The translations under genes were made by a program, and so were the position numbers. This document shows, in pieces, positions 1 through 8,343 of a stretch of DNA of 64,000 nt. Under the pieces are notes generated by a model. It was not told the DNA's origin and did not search any database. It saw nothing but the letters and a program-made list of their open reading frames with translations. The DNA is from an uncultured Lentisphaerota bacterium (lineage in GTDB: Bacteria > Verrucomicrobiota > Lentisphaeria > Oligosphaerales > CAITYL01): NCBI GenBank assembly GCA_903921725.1, contig CAIXRA010000068.1, forward strand, positions 41,720 through 105,719, written 5' to 3'. The stretch's first letter is position 1. Each line of letters starts with the position of its first letter.

Positions 1-100
1 TTTCCAACTGTTCCGGCAGGTAAAAATAAAGAGCATAATATAGGGGGATTCCGCCACCGTGCCAGCCGCCGCAGTTGGACACGCCTCCCGCACAAAAAGA

Positions 101-128
101 AAAAGCCCGCCATCACTGGCGGGCTTTT
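101..128. terminator. Rho-independent terminator after the DUF5679 gene
   Basis: Perfect 12-bp inverted repeat (AAAAGCCCGCCA, loop TCAC, then its complement) ending in a T run on either strand. It sits just past the stop of the minus-strand zinc-ribbon gene and would also stop transcription entering from the left. Confidence 0.8.
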
Positions 129-144
129 CCCTGTATGAACCTGC

Positions 145-303
145 TTACTTCTTCTTCGCCGTCGGCAGGATTTTGTAGACGCCCGTGCCGCACTTGGCAC
201 AGGTGCCCTTCAGGGCGGGACGGCCATTGGCCATCTTGACCTGCTTCTCGTTCTTGATGTCGGTCTTCGCCTTGCACTTGACGCAGTACGCTTTCTCGGC
301 CAT
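145..303 (-). CDS. DUF5679 small zinc-ribbon protein
   Basis: A 52-residue protein starting MAEKAYCVKCKAKTDI. Two CxxC pairs (CVKC near residues 7-10 and CAKC near 36-39) form a probable zinc ribbon. The central NGRPALKGTC segment matches the DUF5679 family, whose members are typically tiny and of unknown role. A good promoter lies about 90 bp upstream (399-426) and a strong terminator directly downstream, so it is probably a monocistronic gene. The family assignment rests on motif recognition. Nucleic-acid binding would be a guess from the ribbon fold alone. Confidence 0.85.
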   Translation of the reverse strand: MAEKAYCVKCKAKTDIKNEKQVKMANGRPALKGTCAKCGTGVYKILPTAKKK

Positions 304-398
304 GACACAACCTCCTTGCGATTTTGCTGTCCCCCGCTTCCCGCCCCGAAGTGGGCCAGAAGCTCCCGGCCCACGCCAGGCTGGTTACTTGAAGTAAA

Positions 399-426
399 GA
401 TATATCCCCGATAAGACAAATGACAA
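399..426 (-). promoter_or_regulatory. Sigma70-like promoter of the DUF5679 gene
   Basis: On the minus strand TTGTCA, a 16-bp spacer and TATATC. The predicted start of transcription is roughly 90 nt upstream of the ATG at 303. Confidence 0.6.
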
Positions 427-596
427 GCGGAATTGAAAAATTTTTTAAGCACAAACCAAGCTCAGGCGTGACTCCGGATACGGAAGTTATCACAACCGCC
501 TGGAGACAAATATTTTACGGCGGGATCTCCTCTCATGATTCCACCGTCTTTTTTCCCCGCATAAATGCCGTTCCGGGCCGGTTGACGCGCCCAAAC

Positions 597-1382
597 TCAG
601 CCCAAGGCGCGGAAAAAATCCGGAAACAGGAGGAGGAAAAGCAGCGAAAGACCGTTGTTCCCGGCGTGCAGGAGGACCGCGCCCCACAGGGAGCCGTCGC
701 GGCGGCGGCGCCACTGGAACAGCAGCCCGAGAAAAAACAGCGCCGGAATCTCCGCGGGGATGCCGTGCAAAGCGGCGAAGGCGAAGGAGGCCGCGAACGC
801 GGCGGCGGCGGCCGGCAGCCCCAGGAAGCGCAGCGCGTCATGGAGCGCCAGGCGGAAGAAGAGCTCCTCGGCCAGCGGCACCAGCACGGCCACCCCGAGC
901 ACGGCGGCGGCAAGCCAGAGCGGGTTCCGCTCCGCCAGCAGCCATCCGACGGCCGGCGAGGGGTCGGAGGGCCGCCCGGCCAGGCGGGCGAGCATCTGGG
1001 AAACCACATACAGCGCGGTCGCGGCGGGATAGCCCCACGCCAGCGTCAGCAGCGAGCTGCGGACGGTCGCGCGCCAGCCGGCCGGCGGCCGCCCCAGCCC
1101 CAGCGCGGGCAGCCAGCGCCGTCCGGGATGCGTGAAGAGGAAGAGTCCGCCCACGGCCAGCAGCATGGCGCCCTGCAGCGGGATGAGGTTCACCAGGAGC
1201 CGCCGCGCGTCCCGCGCCTCCTGCGGAACCCATCCCGCGAGCCCGGTGGCCAGGGCGGAGGTCAGGAAGATCGCGGGCACTGCCAGCAGCAGGGCCGCGA
1301 AACAGGCCGCGCGCCGGTGCCGGGACTCCGCGCCGTCCTCCTCCGCCTCTTTCGGAAATTTCCACGGAAGCCGGTCCATCAT
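597..1382 (-). CDS. CPBP family intramembrane metalloprotease (CAAX/Abi type)
   Basis: A 261-residue polytopic membrane protein. It carries the three CPBP/Abi signatures in order: EELFFR (the EExxxR glutamates), a FAALHG histidine and an HAGNN histidine near the C-terminus, which are the probable metal-binding and catalytic positions. Several hydrophobic helices surround them. The family cleaves prenylated or membrane-embedded substrates in eukaryotes and is linked to bacteriocin self-immunity in some bacteria; nothing here shows the substrate. Two adjacent ATG codons open the frame (1382 and 1379). It converges with nothing and stands apart from pgk, which is divergent. Confidence 0.85.
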   Translation of the reverse strand: MMDRLPWKFPKEAEEDGAESRHRRAACFAALLLAVPAIFLTSALATGLAGWVPQEARDARRLLVNLIPLQGAMLLAVGGLFLFTHPGRRWLPALGLGRPPAGWRATVRSSLLTLAWGYPAATALYVVSQMLARLAGRPSDPSPAVGWLLAERNPLWLAAAVLGVAVLVPLAEELFFRLALHDALRFLGLPAAAAAFAASFAFAALHGIPAEIPALFFLGLLFQWRRRRDGSLWGAVLLHAGNNGLSLLFLLLFPDFFRALG

Positions 1383-1520
1383 TTCAGCTCCAATACCTGG
1401 TCTTTAAAACAGTTTCTTCAGCCGCCGGAATCCATGCCGGCACCGGCGTCCCTGCCATCCGGCCCAGCTGAATCAACACGCCAGTACCATCATCAGGCCG
1501 ATTCCCCAAAGCAATGCCTG

Positions 1521-1546
1521 GCCGCCTAAAGCGCGGAACTACAAAA
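1521..1546. repeat. Single arm of the 26-bp terminal inverted repeat family
   Basis: The reverse complement of this 26-mer (TTTTGTAGTTCCGCGCTTTA then GGCGGC) matches 23 of 26 positions with the left arm of the element at 49354-49492. Weaker similarity continues inward. No clear opposite arm was found towards 1390, so this looks like a degenerate or half copy between the CPBP gene and pgk. Confidence 0.6.
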
Positions 1547-1687
1547 CCAAGGCACGGCCAACCACAACATTTTTCCCTTTTTCCACCGGTTTGAACCCAT
1601 GCTATAGTATAAGCCATTTTTATCTTGTCAGGGGGCTTCGTCTCCGCGTACATCCGGCAGCCACCAAGCAAAAGGGGAGAACGACAC

Positions 1688-2938
1688 ATGCAGAAGAAGA
1701 CGATCCGCGACGTTGAGCTGAAGGGCAAGCGCGTCATCATGCGCGTGGACTTCAACGTGCCGCAGGACAAGGTCACCGGCGCCATCACCAACACCAAGCG
1801 CATCGAGGCGGCCCTGCCGACCATCAAGTTCGCGCTGGACGCCGGCGCCTCCGTGGTGCTGATGAGCCACCTGGGCCGTCCGGACGGCAAGGCGATTGCC
1901 AAGTTCTCCCTGAAGCCGGTCGCCGAGGCGCTCGAGAAGCTGCTGGGCAAGCCGGTGAAGTTCCTCAACGACTGCGTCGGCGCCGAGGTCGAGGCCGCCT
2001 GCGCCGCCGGCGTGCTCAAGCCGGGCGACGTCGTGCTGCTCGAGAACCTCCGCTTCCACATCGAGGAAGAGGGCAAGGTCAAGAACGAGGACGGCAGCTC
2101 CACCAAGGCCGACCCGAAGGCGGTCGAGGCGTTCCGCGCCAGCCTGAGCAAGCTCGGCGACGTCTACGTCAACGACGCGTTCGGCACCGCCCACCGCGCC
2201 CACTCCTCCATGGTCGGTGTGAACCTGCCGCAGAAGGTCGCCGGCTTCCTGATGGGCGCCGAGCTGGAGGCGTTCGCCAAGGTCATTGACAACCCGAAGC
2301 GTCCGGTGCTCGCCATCCTCGGCGGCGCCAAGATCGCGGACAAGATCCCGCTGATCAACAACCTGATCGAGAAGGCCGACGAGATCATCATCGGCGGCGG
2401 CATGGCGTTCACCTTCAAGAAGGTCATGCAGAACATGGAGATCGGCTCCAGCCTGTTCGACCCCGAAGGCGCCAAGATGGTCAACGACATCATGGCCAAG
2501 GCGCAGGCCAAGGGCGTGAAGATCCACCTCCCGGTCGACTACGTCTGCGGCGACAAGTTCGCCGAGGACGCCAATGTCGAGGCCGCCACGGACGCCACCG
2601 GCATCAAGCCCGGCTGGCTCGGCCTGGACGTCGGCCCGAAGTCCAACGTGATCTTCTGCGAGGCGATCGCCCGCGCCAAGACCATCGTCTGGAACGGCCC
2701 GGCCGGCGTGTTTGAGATGGAGAAGTTCGCGGCCGGCACCAAGGCCATGGCCGATGCCATCGCCAAGGCGACGGCGGCCGGCGCGGTCTCCGTCGTCGGC
2801 GGCGGCGACACCGCCACCGCGGCGAAGAAGTTCAAGGTCGTGGACAAGGTCACCCACTGCTCCACCGGCGGCGGCGCCAGCCTCGAGCTGCTCGAAGGCA
2901 AGGCCCTGCCCGGCGTGGTCGCGCTGGATAACAAGTAA
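1688..2938 (+). CDS. pgk: Phosphoglycerate kinase
   Basis: Converts 1,3-bisphosphoglycerate and ADP to 3-phosphoglycerate and ATP in cytosolic glycolysis. The 416-residue length is normal. Visible signatures: RVDFNVP (residues 19-25), SHLGRP, LENLRFH and [10 protein letters not shown] in the N-domain; [36 protein letters not shown] and the C-terminal [19 protein letters not shown] in the nucleotide-binding domain. The start at ATG 1688 follows an AGGGGAGA ribosome site 7 nt upstream; a longer in-frame extension begins at 1625 but lacks support. A TATAGT box at 1603-1608 may be its -10. tpiA follows in the same direction after 270 bp. Codon usage is strongly GC3-rich. Confidence 0.98.
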   Translation: MQKKTIRDVELKGKRVIMRVDFNVPQDKVTGAITNTKRIEAALPTIKFALDAGASVVLMSHLGRPDGKAIAKFSLKPVAEALEKLLGKPVKFLNDCVGAEVEAACAAGVLKPGDVVLLENLRFHIEEEGKVKNEDGSSTKADPKAVEAFRASLSKLGDVYVNDAFGTAHRAHSSMVGVNLPQKVAGFLMGAELEAFAKVIDNPKRPVLAILGGAKIADKIPLINNLIEKADEIIIGGGMAFTFKKVMQNMEIGSSLFDPEGAKMVNDIMAKAQAKGVKIHLPVDYVCGDKFAEDANVEAATDATGIKPGWLGLDVGPKSNVIFCEAIARAKTIVWNGPAGVFEMEKFAAGTKAMADAIAKATAAGAVSVVGGGDTATAAKKFKVVDKVTHCSTGGGASLELLEGKALPGVVALDNK

Positions 2939-3208
2939 AAAATCGCGGACAAAGCCCCGCAAAATTTTATCCGGTTTTATAGCGAAAGGAAAAGTACCAG
3001 ACAACGGCTCCGCCGCAATTAAAAAGCGGGGAACGGATGCACATATCCCCGCACTCCAACCTTGGCGGACACGCCCTGCAAGGTGCAGCCGTTTGGCGTG
3101 CGGCAATAAGGAATGTTTGCCGCTTTCCAATTAAGCGGAGCGCTGGTGTCTGTGTTCTTCCGTTCTTCCGTTCTTCCGTCAATTAAAAACAAGCAAGGAG
3201 TTAAGAAA
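2939..3208. repeat. Intergenic spacer between pgk and tpiA with an 8-bp tandem repeat
   Basis: No coding potential supported. The unit GTTCTTCC occurs three times in tandem at 3154-3177, about 30 bp before tpiA. The preceding 3020-3150 stretch has a composition unlike the neighbouring genes and reads like one of the dispersed intergenic elements of this genome, but no second copy is in this window. Confidence 0.5.
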
Positions 3209-4024
3209 ATGGCCCGTCGCAAGCTGATCGCCGGTAACTGGAAGATGAACAAGACCGCCGCCGAGGGTGCCGCCCTAGCGAAGGAACTCAAGGCCGCCAT
3301 GGTCGCCATAAACCCAAACGGAGTGTGTGGTGAATCCATTTCCCAGATACGCGACGCTGAAGGTACGCATACAGCCGAAGTGCTCGTGTGCCCGCCGATC
3401 ACCACGGTTCCGGCGGTCGTCGTGGAGCTGGAAGGCACCTGCTGCCAGGTCGGCGCGCAGAACATCCACTGGGCCGACAACGGCGCGTTCACCGGCGAAC
3501 TCTCCGGCGCGATGCTGAAGGAGATCCCGGTCTCCTACGTGCTCATCGGCCACAGCGAGCGCCGCCAGTATTTCGGCGAGACCGACGAGACGGTCAACAA
3601 GCGCACCAAGGCCGCGCTGAAGTACGGCATCAAGCCGGTCGTGTGCGTCGGCGAGCTGCTCGCCGAACGCGAAGCCGGACAGACCAACGCCGTGTGCGAG
3701 AGGCAGACGCGCGCCGGGCTGGCCGGGCTGACCGCCGAGGAGATGAAGAACGTCGTCGTCGCCTACGAGCCCGTGTGGGCGATCGGCACCGGCAAGGTCG
3801 CCTCCAACGAGCAGGCCCAGGAAGTCCACGCATTCCTGCGCGGCATCCTGAAGAGCCTGTTCGGCGCGGAGACGGCGGAAGCCACGCGCATCCTCTACGG
3901 CGGCAGCATGAACGCCGCCAACGCGGCCGGCCTGCTCGCGCAGCCGGACATCGACGGCGGCCTGATCGGCGGCGCCAGCCTGAAGGCGGCGGACTTCGCC
4001 GCGATCGTCAGCGCCGCAAAGTAA
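3209..4024 (+). CDS. tpiA: Triosephosphate isomerase with a 20-residue insertion
   Basis: Interconverts dihydroxyacetone phosphate and glyceraldehyde 3-phosphate. Catalytic residues are all visible: Lys12 in AGNWKMN, His115 in IGHSERR and Glu187 in AYEPVWAIGTGK, with the phosphate-binding YGGSMN loop near the end. The protein has 271 residues, about 20 more than usual. The surplus lies between helix 1 and strand 2 (about residues 33-54, ending before AEVLVCPP) and is written in A/T-ending codons (ATA, CCA, GGA, TGT, GGT, GAA) unlike the rest of the gene. The start at ATG 3209 follows an AAGGAG site. The upstream frame from 3113 is not needed. Confidence 0.97.
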   Translation: MARRKLIAGNWKMNKTAAEGAALAKELKAAMVAINPNGVCGESISQIRDAEGTHTAEVLVCPPITTVPAVVVELEGTCCQVGAQNIHWADNGAFTGELSGAMLKEIPVSYVLIGHSERRQYFGETDETVNKRTKAALKYGIKPVVCVGELLAEREAGQTNAVCERQTRAGLAGLTAEEMKNVVVAYEPVWAIGTGKVASNEQAQEVHAFLRGILKSLFGAETAEATRILYGGSMNAANAAGLLAQPDIDGGLIGGASLKAADFAAIVSAAK

Positions 4025-4039
4025 GCCGCGGCGCCGGCA

Positions 4040-4077
4040 GGCGGGCGTTCGTCCGGACGACGGACGCCCCGCCCGCC
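4040..4077. terminator. Long GC hairpin after tpiA
   Basis: GGCGGGC (4040-4046) pairs with GCCCGCC (4071-4077), and inside it CGTCCG pairs with CGGACG. There is no T run, so it may be a weak terminator or an mRNA 3-prime stabiliser. Confidence 0.45.
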
Positions 4078-4128
4078 TTCACCCCCCTCCGCAAAAATAT
4101 TTTCCGGGCCACGGGAACCCAATCCCCC

Positions 4129-4737
4129 ATGCCGATGTCCAAGGACAGTGAGAGCGACAAGGGTTGCGACAGCGAGCTGGTGCGCCGCTTCCAGGCGGGC
4201 GACAGTTCGGCGTTCGACGCCCTGGTTGACAAGCATTCCGGAAAGGCGTTTCAAATCGCCTACGGCGTGCTGGGCAGCCGCCAGGACGCGGAAGAGGTTT
4301 CGCAGGACGTCTTCCTCCGCATCCACCGGGCGCTTCCCAGCTTCCGCGGCGATTCGGAATTCACAACCTGGATGTACCGGATCACAATCAACCTGGCACG
4401 CAACAAGTATCGGTGGAACAAGAGCCGGGGCGCCCAAAAGAATGTGAGCATGGACGCGCCGCCCGAGAACGGGGAGGGAAGCTCCGACGGAGTCGCCTTC
4501 ACCGTCGCCGATCCGGAAATGCCGCCCGACGAACGGGTGGCCATGGACGAGATCGAGCGGAACATCACCACCGAAATGGAACGGCTGCCGGCGCTCTATC
4601 GGGAAACACTGGTCATGCGCAACCTGGAAAACATGAACTACGACCAGATTGCCGGACTTTTGGGATGCAAGCTCGGAACCATCAAGTCCAGAATCGCACG
4701 GGCCCGGGAAGAGCTGCGGAAACGGGTGAAACTATGA
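4129..4737 (+). CDS. ECF-type RNA polymerase sigma factor (RpoE-like)
   Basis: A 202-residue sigma70-family regulator. Region 2 covers about residues 22-90, with the DAEEVSQDVFLRIHR and FTTWMYRITINLARN segments used for -10 recognition and core binding. Region 4 covers about 150-200, with LPALYRETLVMRNLENMNY then DQIAGLLGCKLGTIKSRIAR, a helix-turn-helix for the -35 element. An acidic linker separates them. ATG 4129 and ATG 4135 are both possible starts. The stop overlaps the start of the anti-sigma gene (ATGA at 4734-4737), so the two are translationally coupled and form a classic sigma/anti-sigma switch. The inducing signal is not evident. Confidence 0.93.
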   Translation: MPMSKDSESDKGCDSELVRRFQAGDSSAFDALVDKHSGKAFQIAYGVLGSRQDAEEVSQDVFLRIHRALPSFRGDSEFTTWMYRITINLARNKYRWNKSRGAQKNVSMDAPPENGEGSSDGVAFTVADPEMPPDERVAMDEIERNITTEMERLPALYRETLVMRNLENMNYDQIAGLLGCKLGTIKSRIARAREELRKRVKL

Positions 4738-5597
4738 ACGACAAAATCAAGATTCCCGACACGGTCGCCTGCCCCTCCCCCGAGGAGCTCTCCGCCCTGC
4801 ACGACGGCAACGGATTACCGGATGTCGCGGGGCACGCCGCCGCCTGCGCCGCCTGCCGGAAGCTCCTGGCCGATTACGGCGTGATTGATGCCATGGTCGC
4901 CCGCGCCGTCAACCCGCCCGCCGACCTCACCGCCCGAATCAAGGCCGCCTGCCGCGCCGAATCGCTGCGCCAGCGCAAGCCGATGGCGATGTGGCCCCGG
5001 CACTACGGCTGGCGCCTCGCCGCCGCGGCCGCCGCCTGCGCCGCCGTCGCCGGCCTTCTCGTCTTCTTCTCGGGTGAATCCGGCCAGCGCGGCATCCGCA
5101 CCGCCCGCGCCGCACTCCCGCCGGAACTGGGGACAACGCCCGCCGGCGACGCGGCAGCGCGCGTCAACCTCACCGACAAAAACGGCGCCGTGCACGCGCC
5201 GGAACTCTCCGGCCGCCCGGCCGCCGGCGCCTCCAACTACGGGGAACGGCTGCGCGCCGTCGGCCTCGACGCTGCCGGGAACGGCGTTGTGACCCTGCCG
5301 AATGTGGGCGACGCCGTCCAGCATGTCTGGGTTGTCAGGAATTCCGCCCTGGCCACAAACATCCTCCGCCGCAACCTGCCCCGGCATGCCGTGCTGACGG
5401 ATGTGTCGGCCAACGGCCGCACCCTCTACCGCATCGTGGTCATTGACCGCGACATGCAGGCGTTGGTGGACCGACTCGCCGCCGCCGGCTTCTCGCTGGT
5501 CTCTCCCTCGCTCCCGCAGCCCGGCGCGAACCAGGCGCTCGGCGTCTTCGGCAAGCCTGTCGCCTACACCGTGGAACTCGTGCCCGATGCAAAGTAA
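4734..5597 (+). CDS. Transmembrane anti-sigma factor with zinc-binding N-terminus
   Basis: A 287-residue protein whose cytoplasmic N-terminus has the anti-sigma zinc signature HxxxCxxC (GHAAACAACRKLL). One transmembrane helix follows (AAAAAACAAVAGLLVFF, about residues 93-112), then a periplasmic domain of about 170 residues with no recognised fold. This layout is typical of ZAS-domain anti-sigma factors that hold an ECF sigma at the membrane until regulated proteolysis or a conformational signal frees it. Its start overlaps the sigma-factor stop by ATGA, which fixes the pairing. The periplasmic domain is presumably the sensor, by analogy only. Confidence 0.88.
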   Translation: MNDKIKIPDTVACPSPEELSALHDGNGLPDVAGHAAACAACRKLLADYGVIDAMVARAVNPPADLTARIKAACRAESLRQRKPMAMWPRHYGWRLAAAAAACAAVAGLLVFFSGESGQRGIRTARAALPPELGTTPAGDAAARVNLTDKNGAVHAPELSGRPAAGASNYGERLRAVGLDAAGNGVVTLPNVGDAVQHVWVVRNSALATNILRRNLPRHAVLTDVSANGRTLYRIVVIDRDMQALVDRLAAAGFSLVSPSLPQPGANQALGVFGKPVAYTVELVPDAK

Positions 5598-5635
5598 CCC
5601 GACCGCCCGGTGACCCGGACCGCACGCCCGCCGCA

Positions 5636-5667
5636 GCCCGCCAAGGCTCCGGCGGGCGCCGTCTTTT
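5636..5667 (+). terminator. Terminator after the sigma/anti-sigma operon
   Basis: GCCCGCC (5636-5642) and GGCGGGC (5651-5657) form a 7-bp GC stem, followed by GCCGTCTTTT. It separates the operon from nadB. Confidence 0.55.
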
Positions 5668-5734
5668 CCCCGCCAGCGATTGCAAGCGCGGCATCGGCAC
5701 GTTTTATTACCGGTCAGAAGGAACCCCCATCCGC

Positions 5735-7405
5735 ATGAGCACCCCGCCCACCCAACGCCGCACGTGCGACTTCCTCGTCATCGGCACCGGCATCGCCGGC
5801 CTGTTCGCCGCACTCAAGGCGGCACGGCACGGCGACGTCACCATCGTCACCAAGAGCACCGCCGAGGAGTGCAATACCCGATACGCCCAGGGCGGCATCG
5901 CCTGCGTCATGGAGGCGGGCGACTCGTTCGACGCGCATCTGGCCGACACGCTCAACGCCGGCGCCGGCCTCTGCCATGAGGACGTGGTCCGCGACATCGT
6001 CTCCGCCGGCCCCGCGCGCATCCAGGAACTGGTGGACCTCGGGCTGCACTTTACCCGCCGCGGCGAAGTCGCCGAGGCTCCGGACGCACAGGACGCGGAA
6101 GCCTACGACCTCGGCCGCGAGGGCGGCCACACCCGCCGCCGCATCCTGCACTCCGGCGACATCACGGGCCAGGAGGTCGCCAAGGTCCTCCTCCAGCGCT
6201 GCCGCGAGAACCCGCGCATCACCATCCTCGAAAACCACATCGCGGTGGACCTGCTCTCCACGCGCCACACCCGCTGGCAGGACGAGAACTGGTGCCTCGG
6301 CGCCTACGTCATGGACAAGGCCACCCACGCCATCCGGACCATCATCAGCCGCGTCACCATCCTCGCCACCGGCGGCGCCGGCAAGGTATACCTTTACACG
6401 ACCAATCCCGACGTCGCCACCGGCGACGGCGTCGCCATGGCCTACCGCGCCTACGCCGAGATTGCGGACATGGAATTCTTCCAATTCCACCCCACCTGCC
6501 TCTACCACCCAAACACCAAGCCGTTCCTCATCAGCGAGGCCGTCCGCGGCGAGGGCGCCGTACTCAAGGTTCGGCGCAAGGGCGAGTTCGTCGAGTTCAT
6601 GCAGGACTACCACCCGATGGCCAGCCTCGCCCCGCGCGACATCGTCGCCCGCGCCATCGATAATGAGCTCAAGCGCACCGGCGAGGCCTGCGCCTACCTC
6701 GACATCCGGCACAAGGACGAGGCCTTCCTCAAGCGCCGCTTCCCCAACATCTTCGCGCAGCTCAAAAAACTCGGCATCAACATGACCAAGGACCTGATTC
6801 CCGTCGTGCCGGCCGCGCACTACTGCTGCGGTGGCGTCCGCACCGACATTGCCGGCCGCACCACCGTCCACGGCCTCTACGCCGTCGGCGAAGTCGGCTG
6901 CACCGGCCTCCACGGCGCCAACCGCCTGGCCAGCAACAGCCTGCTCGAGGCGCTCGTCACTGCGCACAACGCCGTCGAGGACGCCGCCGCCCGCGCCGGC
7001 GACACCGCGCCCGTCCCGGCGGACAGCGTCCCCGACTGGAACCCCGGCGACGCCTCGGACTCCGACGAACAGGTCGTCATCACCCACAACTGGCAGGAGA
7101 TCCGCCGCTTCATGTGGGACTACGTCGGCATCGTGCGCACCAACAAGCGGCTGGAGCGGGCAAAGAACCGCATCCGTCTCATCCGCAACGAGATCGAGAA
7201 ATATTACTGGGACTCGATCCTCACCCCGGACCTCGTCGAACTGCGCAACCTCGCCTCCGTCGCCGAGATGATCATCGACTGCGCCGTCGCCCGCCGCGAA
7301 TCCCGCGGCCTGCACTACAACGCCGATTATCCGATGAAAAACCAGCCCCCCGCCAAGGACACCCTCCTGCGCCGCCCCACCCGCGCCGTCATCTGGAACG
7401 AGTGA
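5735..7405 (+). CDS. nadB: L-aspartate oxidase
   Basis: FAD enzyme that oxidises L-aspartate to iminoaspartate, the first step of de novo NAD synthesis. The 556-residue length is normal. The FAD dinucleotide-binding motif IGTGIAGL lies at residues 16-23. RYAQGGIA, ATGGAGKVYLYTTNPDVATG, FFQFHPT, SEAVRGEGAVL and the second FAD signature AVGEVGCTGLHGANRLASNS all match the succinate dehydrogenase/aspartate oxidase family. The substrate-side residues favour NadB over a fumarate reductase flavoprotein, and no iron-sulphur or membrane subunit sits nearby. nadA and nadC are not in the window. The C-terminal helical domain is complete. Confidence 0.95.
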   Translation: MSTPPTQRRTCDFLVIGTGIAGLFAALKAARHGDVTIVTKSTAEECNTRYAQGGIACVMEAGDSFDAHLADTLNAGAGLCHEDVVRDIVSAGPARIQELVDLGLHFTRRGEVAEAPDAQDAEAYDLGREGGHTRRRILHSGDITGQEVAKVLLQRCRENPRITILENHIAVDLLSTRHTRWQDENWCLGAYVMDKATHAIRTIISRVTILATGGAGKVYLYTTNPDVATGDGVAMAYRAYAEIADMEFFQFHPTCLYHPNTKPFLISEAVRGEGAVLKVRRKGEFVEFMQDYHPMASLAPRDIVARAIDNELKRTGEACAYLDIRHKDEAFLKRRFPNIFAQLKKLGINMTKDLIPVVPAAHYCCGGVRTDIAGRTTVHGLYAVGEVGCTGLHGANRLASNSLLEALVTAHNAVEDAAARAGDTAPVPADSVPDWNPGDASDSDEQVVITHNWQEIRRFMWDYVGIVRTNKRLERAKNRIRLIRNEIEKYYWDSILTPDLVELRNLASVAEMIIDCAVARRESRGLHYNADYPMKNQPPAKDTLLRRPTRAVIWNE

Positions 7406-7440
7406 AGGGGGGCGGGCATGTGAAGAAAAAAACGGAAAGT

Positions 7441-7524
7441 CGATAACCGCCGATGGCCATCGATAACCGTCGAGACCCGTCGACTTCAGCGCCGACGGCT
7501 ATCGAAGGCCATCGGCGGTTATCG
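7441..7524. repeat. Long imperfect palindrome upstream of ispD
   Basis: CGATAACCGCCGATGGCC (7441-7458) recurs as an exact reverse complement at 7507-7524. An inner pair GATAACCGTCG and CGACGGCTATC is also nearly complementary. Shorter direct echoes of TTATCGAAGG follow to 7540. A transcript could fold into a hairpin of over 80 nt between nadB and ispD. Confidence 0.85.
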
Positions 7525-7547
7525 AAGGTTATCGAAGCCCTTCGCCG

Positions 7548-7568
7548 CCCCCCCCCCCCGCCCCCCCC
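7548..7568. repeat. C12-G-C8 homopolymer tract before ispD
   Basis: Twelve C residues, one G, then eight C residues, 16 bp before the chosen ispD start. Tracts of this length are slippage-prone in replication and in sequencing. Confidence 0.9.
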
Positions 7569-7584
7569 GACAGGACTCCCCGCC

Positions 7585-8343
7585 ATGTCCACCACCCAGG
7601 CAAAAATCAAAAACCCGCAATCGGGAATCCGCCTCGCCGACACCGGACTCATCCTGGCCTGCGGCGGTTCCGGGCAGCGCTTCGGGCCGGACCGCAACAA
7701 GCTGCTGCTGGACTGGCGCGGCATCGCCCTGTTCTGCCATCCGCTGCGCACGTTCCTGGCGCTGGTGCTGCCGGAGCACGCCGTCGTGGTCGCGCCCGCC
7801 CCGCTTCTGGACGCCTTCCGCGCGGCGATGGACGCGGCGGGGATTCCGCGCGGAGTCCGCATCGTCGCCGGCGGCGCCACGCGCCAAAAGTCCGTCGCCA
7901 ACGGTCTGGCCGCCCTGCCCGAAGCGGTCCGCATCGTCGCGGTGCAGGACGGCGCGCGTCCCTGCACGACTGTGGAGCTGTTCCTGGCCTGTGCGGAGTC
8001 CGCACGGACACACGGCAGCGGCGTCGCGGCGCGCCCCGTCACCGACACCATCAAGGTCGCCGACGCCGAAGGCAACGTGAAGAACACCCCCGACCGCGCC
8101 ACGCTCTGGGCCGCGGAAACGCCGCAGACCTTCCGCCGCGAACGGCTTGAGGACGGCCTGTGCTTCATCCGCCAGCACAACCTGGCCGTCACCGACGACG
8201 CCCAGGCGGTCGAGCTCGCCGGCCACGCCACGCGCCTCATCCACGCCGCCGCCCCCAACCCCAAGGTCACCTTCCCCTCCGACCTCGGCCGCCTGCCGGC
8301 GACCGTTTTTAACAGCAATCCCGCCCCCAGGGAGAATCCATGA
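7585..8343 (+). CDS. ispD: 2-C-methyl-D-erythritol 4-phosphate cytidylyltransferase
   Basis: Third step of the MEP isoprenoid pathway: couples CTP to methylerythritol phosphate. The 252-residue protein shows the CTP-binding loop ACGGSGQRFGPDRNKLLL near the N-terminus, the VQDGARP segment (VHDAARP in most homologues), DTIK, and a C-terminal KVTFPSDL resembling the family's KxTxPxDL. ATG 7585 was chosen because the longer frame from 7453 would run through the palindrome and a proline run coded by the poly-C tract. If that upstream start were used, slippage in the tract would switch the gene on and off. Its stop overlaps the next start (ATGA at 8340-8343). Confidence 0.88.
   Translation: MSTTQAKIKNPQSGIRLADTGLILACGGSGQRFGPDRNKLLLDWRGIALFCHPLRTFLALVLPEHAVVVAPAPLLDAFRAAMDAAGIPRGVRIVAGGATRQKSVANGLAALPEAVRIVAVQDGARPCTTVELFLACAESARTHGSGVAARPVTDTIKVADAEGNVKNTPDRATLWAAETPQTFRRERLEDGLCFIRQHNLAVTDDAQAVELAGHATRLIHAAAPNPKVTFPSDLGRLPATVFNSNPAPRENP

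Noticed and set aside
9..100. Gene at the left edge
   Set aside because: Short, with no frame of useful length and no ribosome site in the first 100 bp.
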